Source: a virus. Taken from it: DNA of 20,821 nucleotides. The stretch covers positions 1-20,821 of IMG/VR virus record IMGVR_UViG_3300037247_000403, one strand, 5' to 3'. Made by a program: the position numbers and the translations under genes. This document shows positions 7,494-12,895 of this stretch, piece after piece (positions within the stretch are counted from its first letter, which is position 1; each line of letters opens with the position of its first letter). Below the pieces are notes generated by a model. The model was not told the origin of the DNA. It did no database searches and saw nothing but the letters and a program-made list of their open reading frames with translations.

Positions 7494-7705
7494 TACGTGA
7501 ACCCCTGGGTGTGCAACTCAAACGGTTCATCGGCTGCGATCAGCTCATTGAGCCCTTCGAGTCGAGCAAACAACATCTTTTGGTACTCCATCCACGAGAC
7601 CTCTTGGCCGTCCAGGTTATACGACGGCTTGGGGTTGACGGTGAGGTCTTCCAGGAGGGCCAGCACCTGCGTCTTGATCGTTTTGAGTCTGTCGATGTCA
7701 GCCAT
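7493..7705 (-). CDS. Small conserved hypothetical protein of the connector module
   Basis: A 70-residue protein, MADIDRLKTIKTQVLALLEDL at the start, then YNLDGQEVSWMEYQKMLFAR and EPFELHTQGFT at the C-terminus. It is mostly helical and soluble. The 'Y-x-x-D-G-Q-x-x-S-W-x-E-Y' phrase with a C-terminal EPFE-x-x-T-Q-G-(F/Y)-T is familiar to me from small phage proteins placed between capsid and head-tail joining genes, without a known function. The gene overlaps its upstream neighbour by 8 bp and its stop abuts the next start, so it is almost certainly cotranslated with the connector genes. Confidence 0.75.
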   Translation of the reverse strand: MADIDRLKTIKTQVLALLEDLTVNPKPSYNLDGQEVSWMEYQKMLFARLEGLNELIAADEPFELHTQGFT

Positions 7706-7955
7706 CGTCGACCTCGACTAGCTTGTACCGCTTGCCGTTCGGTAGCACCGTCACAAATACATCCGCGTCGCATTCCAAGTCCGCTTCAGTCAGAATCATC
7801 TCGACCGTCGCCTGCGGGACGCTCTCGAAGTCTGCTGAAAACCGCACTGCCGTTACCGCCGATAATTCGTCACCGTTATCCAACAAAACCACAAACGGCT
7901 CCGAGGACGGCTTCAACTTTTCCTTGGCAACAATGCGAAGCTTCACGATACTCAC
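7698..7955 (-). CDS. Small hypothetical protein after the capsid gene
   Basis: An 85-residue protein opening with GTG 7955 (MSIVKLRIVAKEKLKPSSEP). A second GTG three codons on (7946) has a better-placed GGGGTGA site and is a plausible alternative start. The sequence alternates strand-like segments (FVVLLDNGDELSAVTAVRF, ATVEMILTEADL, DVFVTVLPNGKRYKLVEV) and looks like a small beta-sandwich or barrel. I do not recognise the family. It is the first gene after the capsid hairpins and overlaps the next gene, so it belongs to the connector cluster, but the function is unknown. Confidence 0.68.
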   Translation of the reverse strand: MSIVKLRIVAKEKLKPSSEPFVVLLDNGDELSAVTAVRFSADFESVPQATVEMILTEADLECDADVFVTVLPNGKRYKLVEVDDG

Positions 7956-7963
7956 CCCGTATC

Positions 7964-8039
7964 AAAACGACGTCCGGCCGGCGGACCGGGGCAGTTAGCC
8001 CGGCCGACCGAACGTCAACCCAAAGGAGATCCAATCTCC
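7964..8039 (-). terminator. Strong hairpins after the capsid gene, terminator-like
   Basis: Immediately after the capsid stop the minus strand holds a perfect hairpin GGAGAT-TGG-ATCTCC (8039-8025) followed by TTTGGG. A larger GC-rich structure follows whose outer arms are GTCGGCCGG and CCGGCCGGAC (8008-7972, one bulge), with an inner GGGC-TAACT-GCCC stem, and then GTCGTTTTG. This is the only long gap (89 bp) in this part of the operon. A partial terminator or mRNA-stabilising 3' structure would let capsid message exceed downstream connector message. The T-runs are short, so full termination is uncertain. Confidence 0.5.
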
Positions 8040-8044
8040 CCGGT

Positions 8045-9286
8045 TTATCCTTGGCCAGTGGATCGCAACACGAAGTGTGGCGCCAACACTGCCGGCACAC
8101 CTCGCATCGAAGCTTTGAACTGGGCCACGATATCGCGGTCGAACTCGGCCTCTGCGTTGGGCGGGGCCTGGCTCGGCGTAATCGGCCAGTTCTCCATCCA
8201 GGCAAACGCCTTGGAGAAATCGCCCAGGAACCAAAACAGCCGGGCATTAGCCGCCGACTGCCCTGCGTTGTCGATCAGCCGACGATGCAGGTAGCGACTC
8301 TCCACTACGGTGATGGAACTTCCAAACGGATTCTGGAACAGCGTCTGCACGGAGCTGCCGGTCGTTACCCGCAACTCAGTAGCGTTGACGATATTTCGGG
8401 CCGTCGGGAACAGGGCCGGACCGACGAGCAACGTCAACTGCGGAGCCACGACAATCGGCTCCTGCGTATTCGGGTCCTGCATTTCGCCGTACTTCTCAAG
8501 CGCGGCGTCCAGGTCCGTGTAGTCGGCCAACACATCAGTGATCTGATTGGTGTAGGGCACCAACGGATCAGAGGTGAAGTCGGTGGCACTTGCCGTGTAC
8601 ACGGGGTACTCGGTGCTGCGCCACTTCCACTTACCGCCCAGGGCAAACGTCGGCGACGACCCACCACCGTAACCACTGACAGAGTCCATCAATAGCTTTT
8701 CCTTGGTCACACCCAGCCACTCGCCCACTTCTGCGGCTCGCTTCAGGACCAAGGCGGTCCGATCGAAGAAGATGGCTTCCTTCGTCACAGGGACGATCTC
8801 GCCGTACTTCTGAGTCGGCGGCGTGTCGATGTAATCCTCGACAACACCAACACGCTCATACGGCATGCCAGGGTGTATGGGCTTGATCCCCACGCTGTCG
8901 TTGGTTCGCGTCACTCCGGGGATCTTTTCGCCGTCCAGCTTCGTCGGCACCGCCGGCACCAACGCCGTGGCCACCTTGGAGGCGGCCACGAATGCCTGCA
9001 TAATCGCCGAAAAGACGATTTGGCCGGTGATATTCCGGAAGGCCGTCACGTCAACGCCGTCGCCTGCCGATTCCATCACGCTGGTGATGCGATGGTTGGG
9101 GCCGTTTCCGGGGTTGCACATTTCCACGAATTCATGGCCCATCGAAGCAAGGGCCCATTCGCGGATTGAAAAGTCGCGGGCTTGGAGGTGTCCTTCCCGC
9201 AGGGCCTCGGTCAGATGCTGCTCTGCCTTGGCCGGACCCATGCTCTCGCACAGGTGTTTCAGTTCTCGATACTTGATCGCTCTCAT
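8045..9286 (-). CDS. Major capsid protein (HK97-fold candidate)
   Basis: A 413-residue protein from ATG 9286 (GGTGA five bases upstream); a GTG at 9295 is an in-frame alternative with AAAGGA close by. The N-terminal 90 residues are helical (ELKHLCESMGPAKAEQHL), then FRNITGQIVFSAIMQAFVAAS, IPGVTRTNDSVGIKPIHPGMPYE split over the next strands, a TALVLKRAAEVGEWLG helix resembling the spine helix of HK97-type shells, and a C-terminal half with IVVAPQLTLLVGPALFPTARNI and FGSSITVVESRYL, the usual P-domain/A-domain phrases ('L-v-x-P-x-L...A...i-v-x-n-x...v-v-x-s-x-x-l'). Size, and order behind protease/scaffold and cement genes, support the call. It could be labelled Mu gpT-like in databases. No covalent cross-link residues can be assigned. 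Confidence 0.88.
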   Translation of the reverse strand: MRAIKYRELKHLCESMGPAKAEQHLTEALREGHLQARDFSIREWALASMGHEFVEMCNPGNGPNHRITSVMESAGDGVDVTAFRNITGQIVFSAIMQAFVAASKVATALVPAVPTKLDGEKIPGVTRTNDSVGIKPIHPGMPYERVGVVEDYIDTPPTQKYGEIVPVTKEAIFFDRTALVLKRAAEVGEWLGVTKEKLLMDSVSGYGGGSSPTFALGGKWKWRSTEYPVYTASATDFTSDPLVPYTNQITDVLADYTDLDAALEKYGEMQDPNTQEPIVVAPQLTLLVGPALFPTARNIVNATELRVTTGSSVQTLFQNPFGSSITVVESRYLHRRLIDNAGQSAANARLFWFLGDFSKAFAWMENWPITPSQAPPNAEAEFDRDIVAQFKASMRGVPAVLAPHFVLRSTGQG

Positions 9287-9305
9287 GGTTTTCACCGTGT
9301 CCTTT

Positions 9306-9806
9306 CTAGACTGAGGCAGTGCCCAAGGGGTAGCCGCCGGTCATGACGGTGGATCTGATCTCCACGAGCACGCGAGTGACATTCGATCCTTCGCGTTTGG
9401 CCGCCTTGCCGATTGCACGCGGCACGTCGGCGTCGGCATGGCCGTCCCCCAGCGAGACAACCTTTTGGTCTTCCAGTGCCGTCGATCCGCTGTTGTCCGC
9501 GGCGGCCACGAGATCGCCAAGCTCGAACTGATCTGCGGCGCAATCGAACTCGAATACGCCACTGGTGGCGACCCGAATGTCCTCTGTATTGCCGTCTGGG
9601 CTACTCTGCATCGCGACGCCCAGGAAGTCGTCCACAAGCGCCTCTTGCGCCGTTGCCAATCCCCCGGCATACGACACGGCAGATGCCGGCCGGACGTCGT
9701 CGGTGTTCAGCCAAACCAGGTCACCAATCTCGACAACCTGAGCTGAGTCAACTGGCGATACGCGCGGATTCGTCGCACCATAACGCCACAGCATGCGGTT
9801 AGACAT
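9306..9806 (-). CDS. Capsid cement/decoration protein (DUF2190-like)
   Basis: A 166-residue protein starting MSNRMLWRYGATNPRVSPVD at ATG 9806, with a strong AGGAGG eight bases upstream, consistent with high expression. It has the features of small phage capsid-stabilising proteins: an IGDLVWLNTDDVRPAS strand-turn, DFLGVAMQSSPDG, then TSGVFEFDCAADQFELGDLV and a closing PRAIGKAAKREGSNVTRVLVEI strand pair. In DUF2190-type proteins the phrase 'G-x-F-x-x-x-x-a-...-x-G-d-x-V' followed by 'v-G-x-A-...-v-x-V-x-L' is typical. It lies between the protease/scaffold and the major capsid protein, where cement proteins usually occur. The role is to cover or brace the expanded capsid. Confidence 0.82.
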   Translation of the reverse strand: MSNRMLWRYGATNPRVSPVDSAQVVEIGDLVWLNTDDVRPASAVSYAGGLATAQEALVDDFLGVAMQSSPDGNTEDIRVATSGVFEFDCAADQFELGDLVAAADNSGSTALEDQKVVSLGDGHADADVPRAIGKAAKREGSNVTRVLVEIRSTVMTGGYPLGTASV

Positions 9807-9836
9807 ATGCTAACCCTCCTATCTCTACCCCTATGT

Positions 9837-10319
9837 TCAAGTAATCAGCGAGACGAATTCCTTGGCGTTTGCCACCTTGGTCTCGCCTTCCGTCACGCCT
9901 TGTTCTCTGCTGCGAGGCTTGCCGCCCTCGGTCAGCTTGGCCATTGTCTGCCGATCCTCGATCAGCGCCTTGCGTCGGTCGGCATCGGCGTTCAGCATCG
10001 ACTCACGGAACACGTCCGTGACCAGTGCCTCCGGCAACTTGGCCGCCTCGACCAGGGCGTCGACTTCGGTCTTTTGCTTGGCCAGCTTCTCGACCGCCTC
10101 GAAGACGTCGATCTTCTCGACCAGCACGGTTTTCTCTTTACCGGCCGCCTCGACCTGCTCGACGAGCGTCTTGGCCTCCGAGGCCAGCTTGGCATTGTCG
10201 GCATTCAGTTTCTCGATCACCGTAGCGTCATCGCGGCCGGCAATCGCCTTGCGGCTGATCGCCTCCACCAGCTCGCCATGGTCGGCTTCGAGGATTGCCA
10301 GAGTTAAGGGTGTGTCCAT
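9837..10319 (-). CDS. Internal in-frame scaffold product (nested start)
   Basis: Inside the protease gene an ATG at 10319 (MDTPLTLAILEADHGELVEA) is preceded by an AAAGGA-AAAAGGTC purine stretch, a good ribosome site. Translation from it would give a 160-residue protein made only of the coiled-coil scaffold region, without the protease domain. This reproduces the lambda C/Nu3 arrangement, where scaffold is made in excess from an internal start. The boundary is convincing: protease motifs end near QSVDLVADPATTRGLFE and an acidic linker precedes the ATG. Expression from this start is inferred from sequence only. Confidence 0.65.
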   Translation of the reverse strand: MDTPLTLAILEADHGELVEAISRKAIAGRDDATVIEKLNADNAKLASEAKTLVEQVEAAGKEKTVLVEKIDVFEAVEKLAKQKTEVDALVEAAKLPEALVTDVFRESMLNADADRRKALIEDRQTMAKLTEGGKPRSREQGVTEGETKVANAKEFVSLIT

Positions 10320-10841
10320 GACCTTTTTCCTTTCATCTATGCGCCCCTCATTGTCTTCTGCTTGCTCGAATAACCCGCGGGTCGTAGCTGGATCGGCCAC
10401 CAGGTCGACAGACTGAACGCGGGTGATTTCCTCGACCAGCACACGATCGCCTTTACGACGTACGCGCACCCCAACATTGTGCGAGAACCCCACATTTTCC
10501 GGCGCATGCTCGGCGTCCCATTCGAGCTGCTTGGCAAGGGGGTGGTGGGGGTTGTAGAAAAAATCCCCGTAGAGGCCATCGCTTTCGACGACGACGTGGC
10601 GGATGATTCCCATGCGATCTTGATAGTCGCGAGGGGCTCCGGCCTTGGCGGGGTGATTGACGTTGACCTTGGCATCTTCGTAGAGTACGGCCGCCTGTTT
10701 CAGCGTCTCGGGCGGATAGTCGCGGCCGTTGCGGCTGGCCAGGCCCAGGATCTTTACGCCGCGGATCACGCCGCCGTTGTTGTCGACCTTCAGCTCGACG
10801 CCACGACTATCAACGAATTCCTGAATCAGTTCGGTATCCAT
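9837..10841 (-). CDS. Prohead maturation protease fused to a scaffold-like C-terminal region
   Basis: 334 residues from ATG 10841 (MDTELIQEFVDSRGVELKVD). A longer frame opening at TTG 10895 runs through a terminator-like hairpin and is unlikely to be the true start. The N-terminal 170 residues look like a herpesvirus/T4 gp21-type maturation protease: VNVNHPA with His63, NVGFSHNVGVR with Ser120, and RVQSVDLVADPA with Asp146, plausible catalytic residues in the right order and spacing. The rest (about 175-334) is a charged, Ala/Glu/Lys-rich coiled coil (NADNAKLASEAKTLVEQVEA) like capsid scaffolds. The protease would cleave scaffold and capsid N-termini before expansion. Followed by cement and capsid genes, as in HK97-fold phages. 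The ATG has only a weak ribosome site. Confidence 0.88.
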   Translation of the reverse strand: MDTELIQEFVDSRGVELKVDNNGGVIRGVKILGLASRNGRDYPPETLKQAAVLYEDAKVNVNHPAKAGAPRDYQDRMGIIRHVVVESDGLYGDFFYNPHHPLAKQLEWDAEHAPENVGFSHNVGVRVRRKGDRVLVEEITRVQSVDLVADPATTRGLFEQAEDNEGRIDERKKVMDTPLTLAILEADHGELVEAISRKAIAGRDDATVIEKLNADNAKLASEAKTLVEQVEAAGKEKTVLVEKIDVFEAVEKLAKQKTEVDALVEAAKLPEALVTDVFRESMLNADADRRKALIEDRQTMAKLTEGGKPRSREQGVTEGETKVANAKEFVSLIT

Positions 10842-10870
10842 TGCCTGTATCCCAGCCCCTAGCAAGAACG

Positions 10871-10912
10871 GAAAACGCCCGCAGCCCCGGCGCAATGCCG
10901 AAGATGCGGGCG
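10871..10912 (-). terminator. Hairpin with T-run, unit B of a tandem pair, just before the protease gene
   Basis: The minus strand reads CGCCCGCA (10912-10905), an inner CGGC-ATTGC-GCCG stem, then TGCGGGCG (10883-10876) followed by TTTT. That is an 8-bp GC stem with a nested hairpin and a short T-run, the form of an intrinsic terminator. It ends 34 bp before the protease ATG, so complete termination would leave the capsid genes without read-through. It may attenuate, or a promoter may lie after it; I see no clear promoter in the short gap. Confidence 0.6.
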
Positions 10913-10952
10913 CACCTGTAAGGTTTCTGCCCGAATCGTCAGTTAGGACAAT

Positions 10953-11013
10953 CCAACAAAAAACGCCCGTGGCCTGAGCGGATAGTGCTCAGAACACGGG
11001 CGCGGTTTGTTGG
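10953..11013 (-). terminator. Long composite hairpin with T-run, unit A of a tandem pair
   Basis: A 61-nt near-palindrome. Outer arms CCAACAAA/TTTGTTGG (11013-11006 and 10960-10953), middle arms CGCCCGTG/CACGGGCG (11002-10995 and 10971-10964), apical arms CTGAGC/GCTCAG (10992-10987 and 10979-10974). On the minus strand the GC stem is followed by six T residues, so it is a good intrinsic terminator in the direction of the operon. It lies 36 bp after the stop of the 58-residue gene at 11049. Confidence 0.72.
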
Positions 11014-11048
11014 CCTTCTGCCCGAAGGATCAGGTTGTCAGGGTCATT

Positions 11049-11225
11049 TTACTTCGGCGACGTGGCTCTTTCTCGGATCACACCAAACCCGCGTGACTTC
11101 AATTGTTTCAGCCCCGCTCCCCCTTCCAAGCGGATCAAATCGCCCAACGCTGCCACCAATCGCGCGTATTGGTCTGGCGTGACAAGGCTCGGGTCGTACG
11201 CGATCACCAGTGGGGGTTCTATCAT
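11049..11225 (-). CDS. Small hypothetical protein, 58 residues
   Basis: Starts at ATG 11225 (MIEPPLVIAYDPSLVTPDQY), two bases past the TAA of the previous gene; a TTG further up is an unlikely start. The C-terminal half, ARLVAALGDLIRLEGGAGLK followed by SRGFGV, matches a phrase ('LGDLxRxEGGxGxxxxxSRGFGV') I remember from small uncharacterised bacterial proteins, without a known function. It is mostly helical and carries no cysteine or membrane segment. It is the last gene of the accessory cluster and is followed by a strong hairpin terminator. Confidence 0.66.
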   Translation of the reverse strand: MIEPPLVIAYDPSLVTPDQYARLVAALGDLIRLEGGAGLKQLKSRGFGVIRERATSPK

Positions 11226-11226
11226 G

Positions 11227-11412
11227 TTACGGAGCCGGGTGGTTCTCAATAATCTGTGCCTGGGACCCCTGCACCTCGCCTTCGCGGTAGTGAACCTTCA
11301 GGATCACGTCACCGCGAAGCCCACATTCCCGGGCCTCTGCCATCTTCATGGACAGCAAAAGTTCCGGGGCAGGGCCCTTGTCTCTATCTAAGCGTACTGG
11401 CTTCTCGGACAT
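11227..11412 (-). CDS. Small hypothetical protein, 61 residues
   Basis: The best start is ATG 11412 (MSEKPVRLDRDKGPAPELLL), right after the TGA of the preceding gene (TGA CA ATG); a TTG two codons up is less likely. The protein is charged and soluble, with ARECGLRGDVILKVHYREGE in the middle, probably a small beta/alpha domain. No recognised family. It sits between the Cys/HTH protein and the 58-residue gene, with stop-start contacts on both sides, so it is part of one translational unit. Confidence 0.6.
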   Translation of the reverse strand: MSEKPVRLDRDKGPAPELLLSMKMAEARECGLRGDVILKVHYREGEVQGSQAQIIENHPAP

Positions 11413-11414
11413 TG

Positions 11415-11870
11415 TCAAGTGGAATCTGGGGGAGCACCGACGATTTTAGAGAATATCGCCCGCTCCGCCTGGGTCGGGGATTGCGAGATGTCAACGATTT
11501 TAGGGAATTCCGCTTTACCCTGTTGTTCTGCTGCCCACGCCCGAAGCTCCAACTCAATGAATCCGACTGCACCGTCACGCATCCTCACGGAGGGGATTAC
11601 AAAGTCATCAGCCAATCGTGTAACGCGATTTGAGGCCATCCCTAGGATGTCGCCGGCTTCACATTCATCCAGCAGCAGCCGTGGATAAAGCGGAGGGGCT
11701 TGTTTCAGTACATCCGGTACAAACTCACCACACCACTCGGTGTCGTCTACGCAGGGCCATTGGCTGGCGGTGGGCGGGTGCCGACGACAGGTACCCTCAC
11801 TTATAGTCGGCGCTATTTCTCGCCAGAACCTACACCCTACACACCTCTCGTCATTCGGTGATTCGCTCAT
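11415..11870 (-). CDS. Four-cysteine domain fused to an excisionase-type helix-turn-helix
   Basis: 151 residues from ATG 11870, chosen because GAGGAGG lies four bases upstream; the longer frame lacks such a site. Residues 10-50 carry C10-x2-C13-RFW, GTC28-RRHPP, WPC40 and EWC47-GEF, a pattern I associate with small metal- or Fe-S-binding modules seen in phage and bacterial hypothetical proteins. Residues about 66-116 (LLLDECEAGDILGMASNRVT, then FVIPSVRMRDGAVGFIELEL, then RAWAAE) follow the winged-helix pattern of AlpA/Xis/MerR-like DNA-binding domains. A DNA-binding protein with a metal or redox centre is a reasonable inference. It overlaps the upstream gene by 20 bp. Its target is unknown; the tandem hairpin region downstream or a late promoter would be candidates. 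Confidence 0.72.
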   Translation of the reverse strand: MSESPNDERCVGCRFWREIAPTISEGTCRRHPPTASQWPCVDDTEWCGEFVPDVLKQAPPLYPRLLLDECEAGDILGMASNRVTRLADDFVIPSVRMRDGAVGFIELELRAWAAEQQGKAEFPKIVDISQSPTQAERAIFSKIVGAPPDST

Positions 11871-12267
11871 CGCCCTCCTCTTCTGGTGCCGGCAACGGCA
11901 CGCCGTCCCAGCACCCATCGCTGGCCAGCTTGGTCAATGGCTGCGGGAACCGCTGGCACACCCCGCCGTGGTGCTTGGGCTTGAAACACCCGCAGTCAGG
12001 GCAAAGGCGGAAGTGGGGACCGGCGGCAGGGTCGACCGAGCCGGCCGGTAGATCGCGCAGGGGGATAGTGTCCAGGTCACGTTCCCGGCTCAACGGGTGT
12101 TCCGGCGGCTTGTCGTACGCTGCCAGTTCTGGCGATCCGGGCTTCAGCCGAGATCGTCGCTGTTCGGTTGACGGCTTGCGTTTGGATTGTGGTTTGGTCA
12201 TCATGGCCTCCAATGGACTTGCGATTGTCTTTCCGCTAGCGTCTCTGTGAATAAACGTGTCAGGCAT
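11851..12267 (-). CDS. Small Cys-motif protein with charged N-terminus
   Basis: 138 residues from ATG 12267, with AGGTGG in good position; internal ATGs at 12204 and 12201 follow a GGAGG and could also be used, giving a protein starting MMTKPQSKRK. Residues about 22-75 are basic and low in complexity, perhaps nucleic-acid-contacting. The C-terminal part has C89-PDC92-GC94, GGVC104-QRFPQ and GC119-WDGVP, the same order (CxxC, then GxCxRxP, then a Trp-Cys pair) as the next gene's four-cysteine module. The two neighbours probably share an ancestral domain. Ends in a Glu-rich tail. Function unknown. Confidence 0.68.
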   Translation of the reverse strand: MPDTFIHRDASGKTIASPLEAMMTKPQSKRKPSTEQRRSRLKPGSPELAAYDKPPEHPLSRERDLDTIPLRDLPAGSVDPAAGPHFRLCPDCGCFKPKHHGGVCQRFPQPLTKLASDGCWDGVPLPAPEEEGDERITE

Positions 12268-12324
12268 TACACCACCTGGGTCGTGGTTTGGTCATTTGGG
12301 TTGGTCCTTGGGTATGGGCCCCCG

Positions 12325-12657
12325 CTAAGCAGGGTCTCTCCAGCCGACAATCGACTGCTCAACGATTGGTTGCTTCTCTCGTTCCGTCCATCCTGCACCA
12401 TTGCAAACGGTACACGGCACCTGCTCGTGGCCGACAACAATATCTAAGTATTCAGGGTCACCGTAACCGCCCCCAGCGTAACCATATTGTGGATTATCGC
12501 AGGTTCCCATGATTGGCTTGCCGTCTTGGGTCCCCTTCCCCTGACACGCGGGACAGCAATGCACTCTGCCCGCGACCGCGGCCTCGTGTTGTCGACACGA
12601 GTACTCCGAACGAAACCTCTTGCCGTCTGTTGCGACAAAAGAAACTTCCCTTTTCAT
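12325..12657 (-). CDS. DnaJ-type zinc-finger-like protein
   Basis: 110 residues from ATG 12657 (4-bp ATGA overlap with the previous stop; AGAGGA nine bases upstream). It contains two CxxCxGxG motifs, C35-PAC38-QGKG and C82-TVC85-NGAG, separated by a Gly/Tyr-rich loop (YGYAGGGYGD). This is the zinc-binding arrangement of the DnaJ central domain, here in a stand-alone protein with no J domain. Such proteins can aid folding or bind zinc in assembly factors; a role in capsid or tail folding is only a guess. The N-terminal MKREVSFVATDGKRFRSEYS looks like a small beta domain. Confidence 0.75.
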   Translation of the reverse strand: MKREVSFVATDGKRFRSEYSCRQHEAAVAGRVHCCPACQGKGTQDGKPIMGTCDNPQYGYAGGGYGDPEYLDIVVGHEQVPCTVCNGAGWTEREKQPIVEQSIVGWRDPA

Positions 12658-12872
12658 CGCACGCTTTCCTCTTTGGGTTTGGATTGGTCCTCTTTCGGAA
12701 TCACGCGAATTGTGACTTCTACGCGATGTCCGTGTTCGCCATAAATTCCCGGTATCTTAGTAAGTGCCGGCTGCTGGAACGTCACGCCGTCCTCAGTGAC
12801 CGCCGGGTCCCACGCGATGTCCGTGTATCCCGCCTGCCCGTCCACATTGTCCGAAATAATCGTCCCAATCAT
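12654..12872 (-). CDS. Small hypothetical protein, 72 residues
   Basis: MIGTIISDNVDGQAGYTDIA at ATG 12872, then VTFQQPALTKIPGIYGEHGH and VEVTIRVIPKED, a small beta-rich soluble protein. The C-terminal codons for KPKEESVR supply the AAAGAGGA ribosome-binding sequence of the next gene, so the two are tightly coupled. No recognised family. It is the first accessory gene after the minor head protein. Confidence 0.62.
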   Translation of the reverse strand: MIGTIISDNVDGQAGYTDIAWDPAVTEDGVTFQQPALTKIPGIYGEHGHRVEVTIRVIPKEDQSKPKEESVR

Positions 12873-12895
12873 TGCTCACTCCCGATCTGTAGAAT

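Larger units (their letters stand above)
10871..11040 (-). repeat. Two tandem copies of a structured non-coding unit (period about 91 bp)
   Basis: The gap between the accessory cluster and the protease gene holds two copies of the same arrangement on the minus strand: TTCGGGCAGAA (11026-11016 and 10935-10925), a variable 12-20 nt, then CGCCCG-hairpin-CGGGCGTTTT. In the first copy TTCGGGCAGAA is the core of a CCTTC-GGGCA-GAAGG hairpin. Loop sequences and stem lengths differ while the short boxes are exact, which suggests selection on structure and on the boxes. I know of no named RNA family with this layout. Confidence 0.6.

Noticed and set aside
7475-8695. Long plus-strand open frame of 406 codons
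   Set aside because: It runs antisense through the capsid gene and three connector genes that have clear protein signatures, is Arg/Ser-rich and low in plausible domains, and has no ribosome site. It is a by-product of GC-rich codon use.
9807-10416. Plus-strand frames opposite the protease/scaffold gene
   Set aside because: Their Ser/Ala/Leu-rich composition mirrors the Glu/Lys/Ala coiled coil on the other strand and they lack any domain pattern.
10842-10895. Extension of the protease gene to the TTG at 10895
   Set aside because: The added 18 codons run through the terminator-like hairpin and code an Arg/Gly stretch unlike a protease N-terminus; ATG 10841 opens the recognisable domain.
10871-11040. 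CRISPR-like or attachment-site interpretation of the tandem units
   Set aside because: Only two units, no constant repeat of 25-40 bp, and the shared parts are stems and an 11-nt box. There is no integrase or tRNA next to it.
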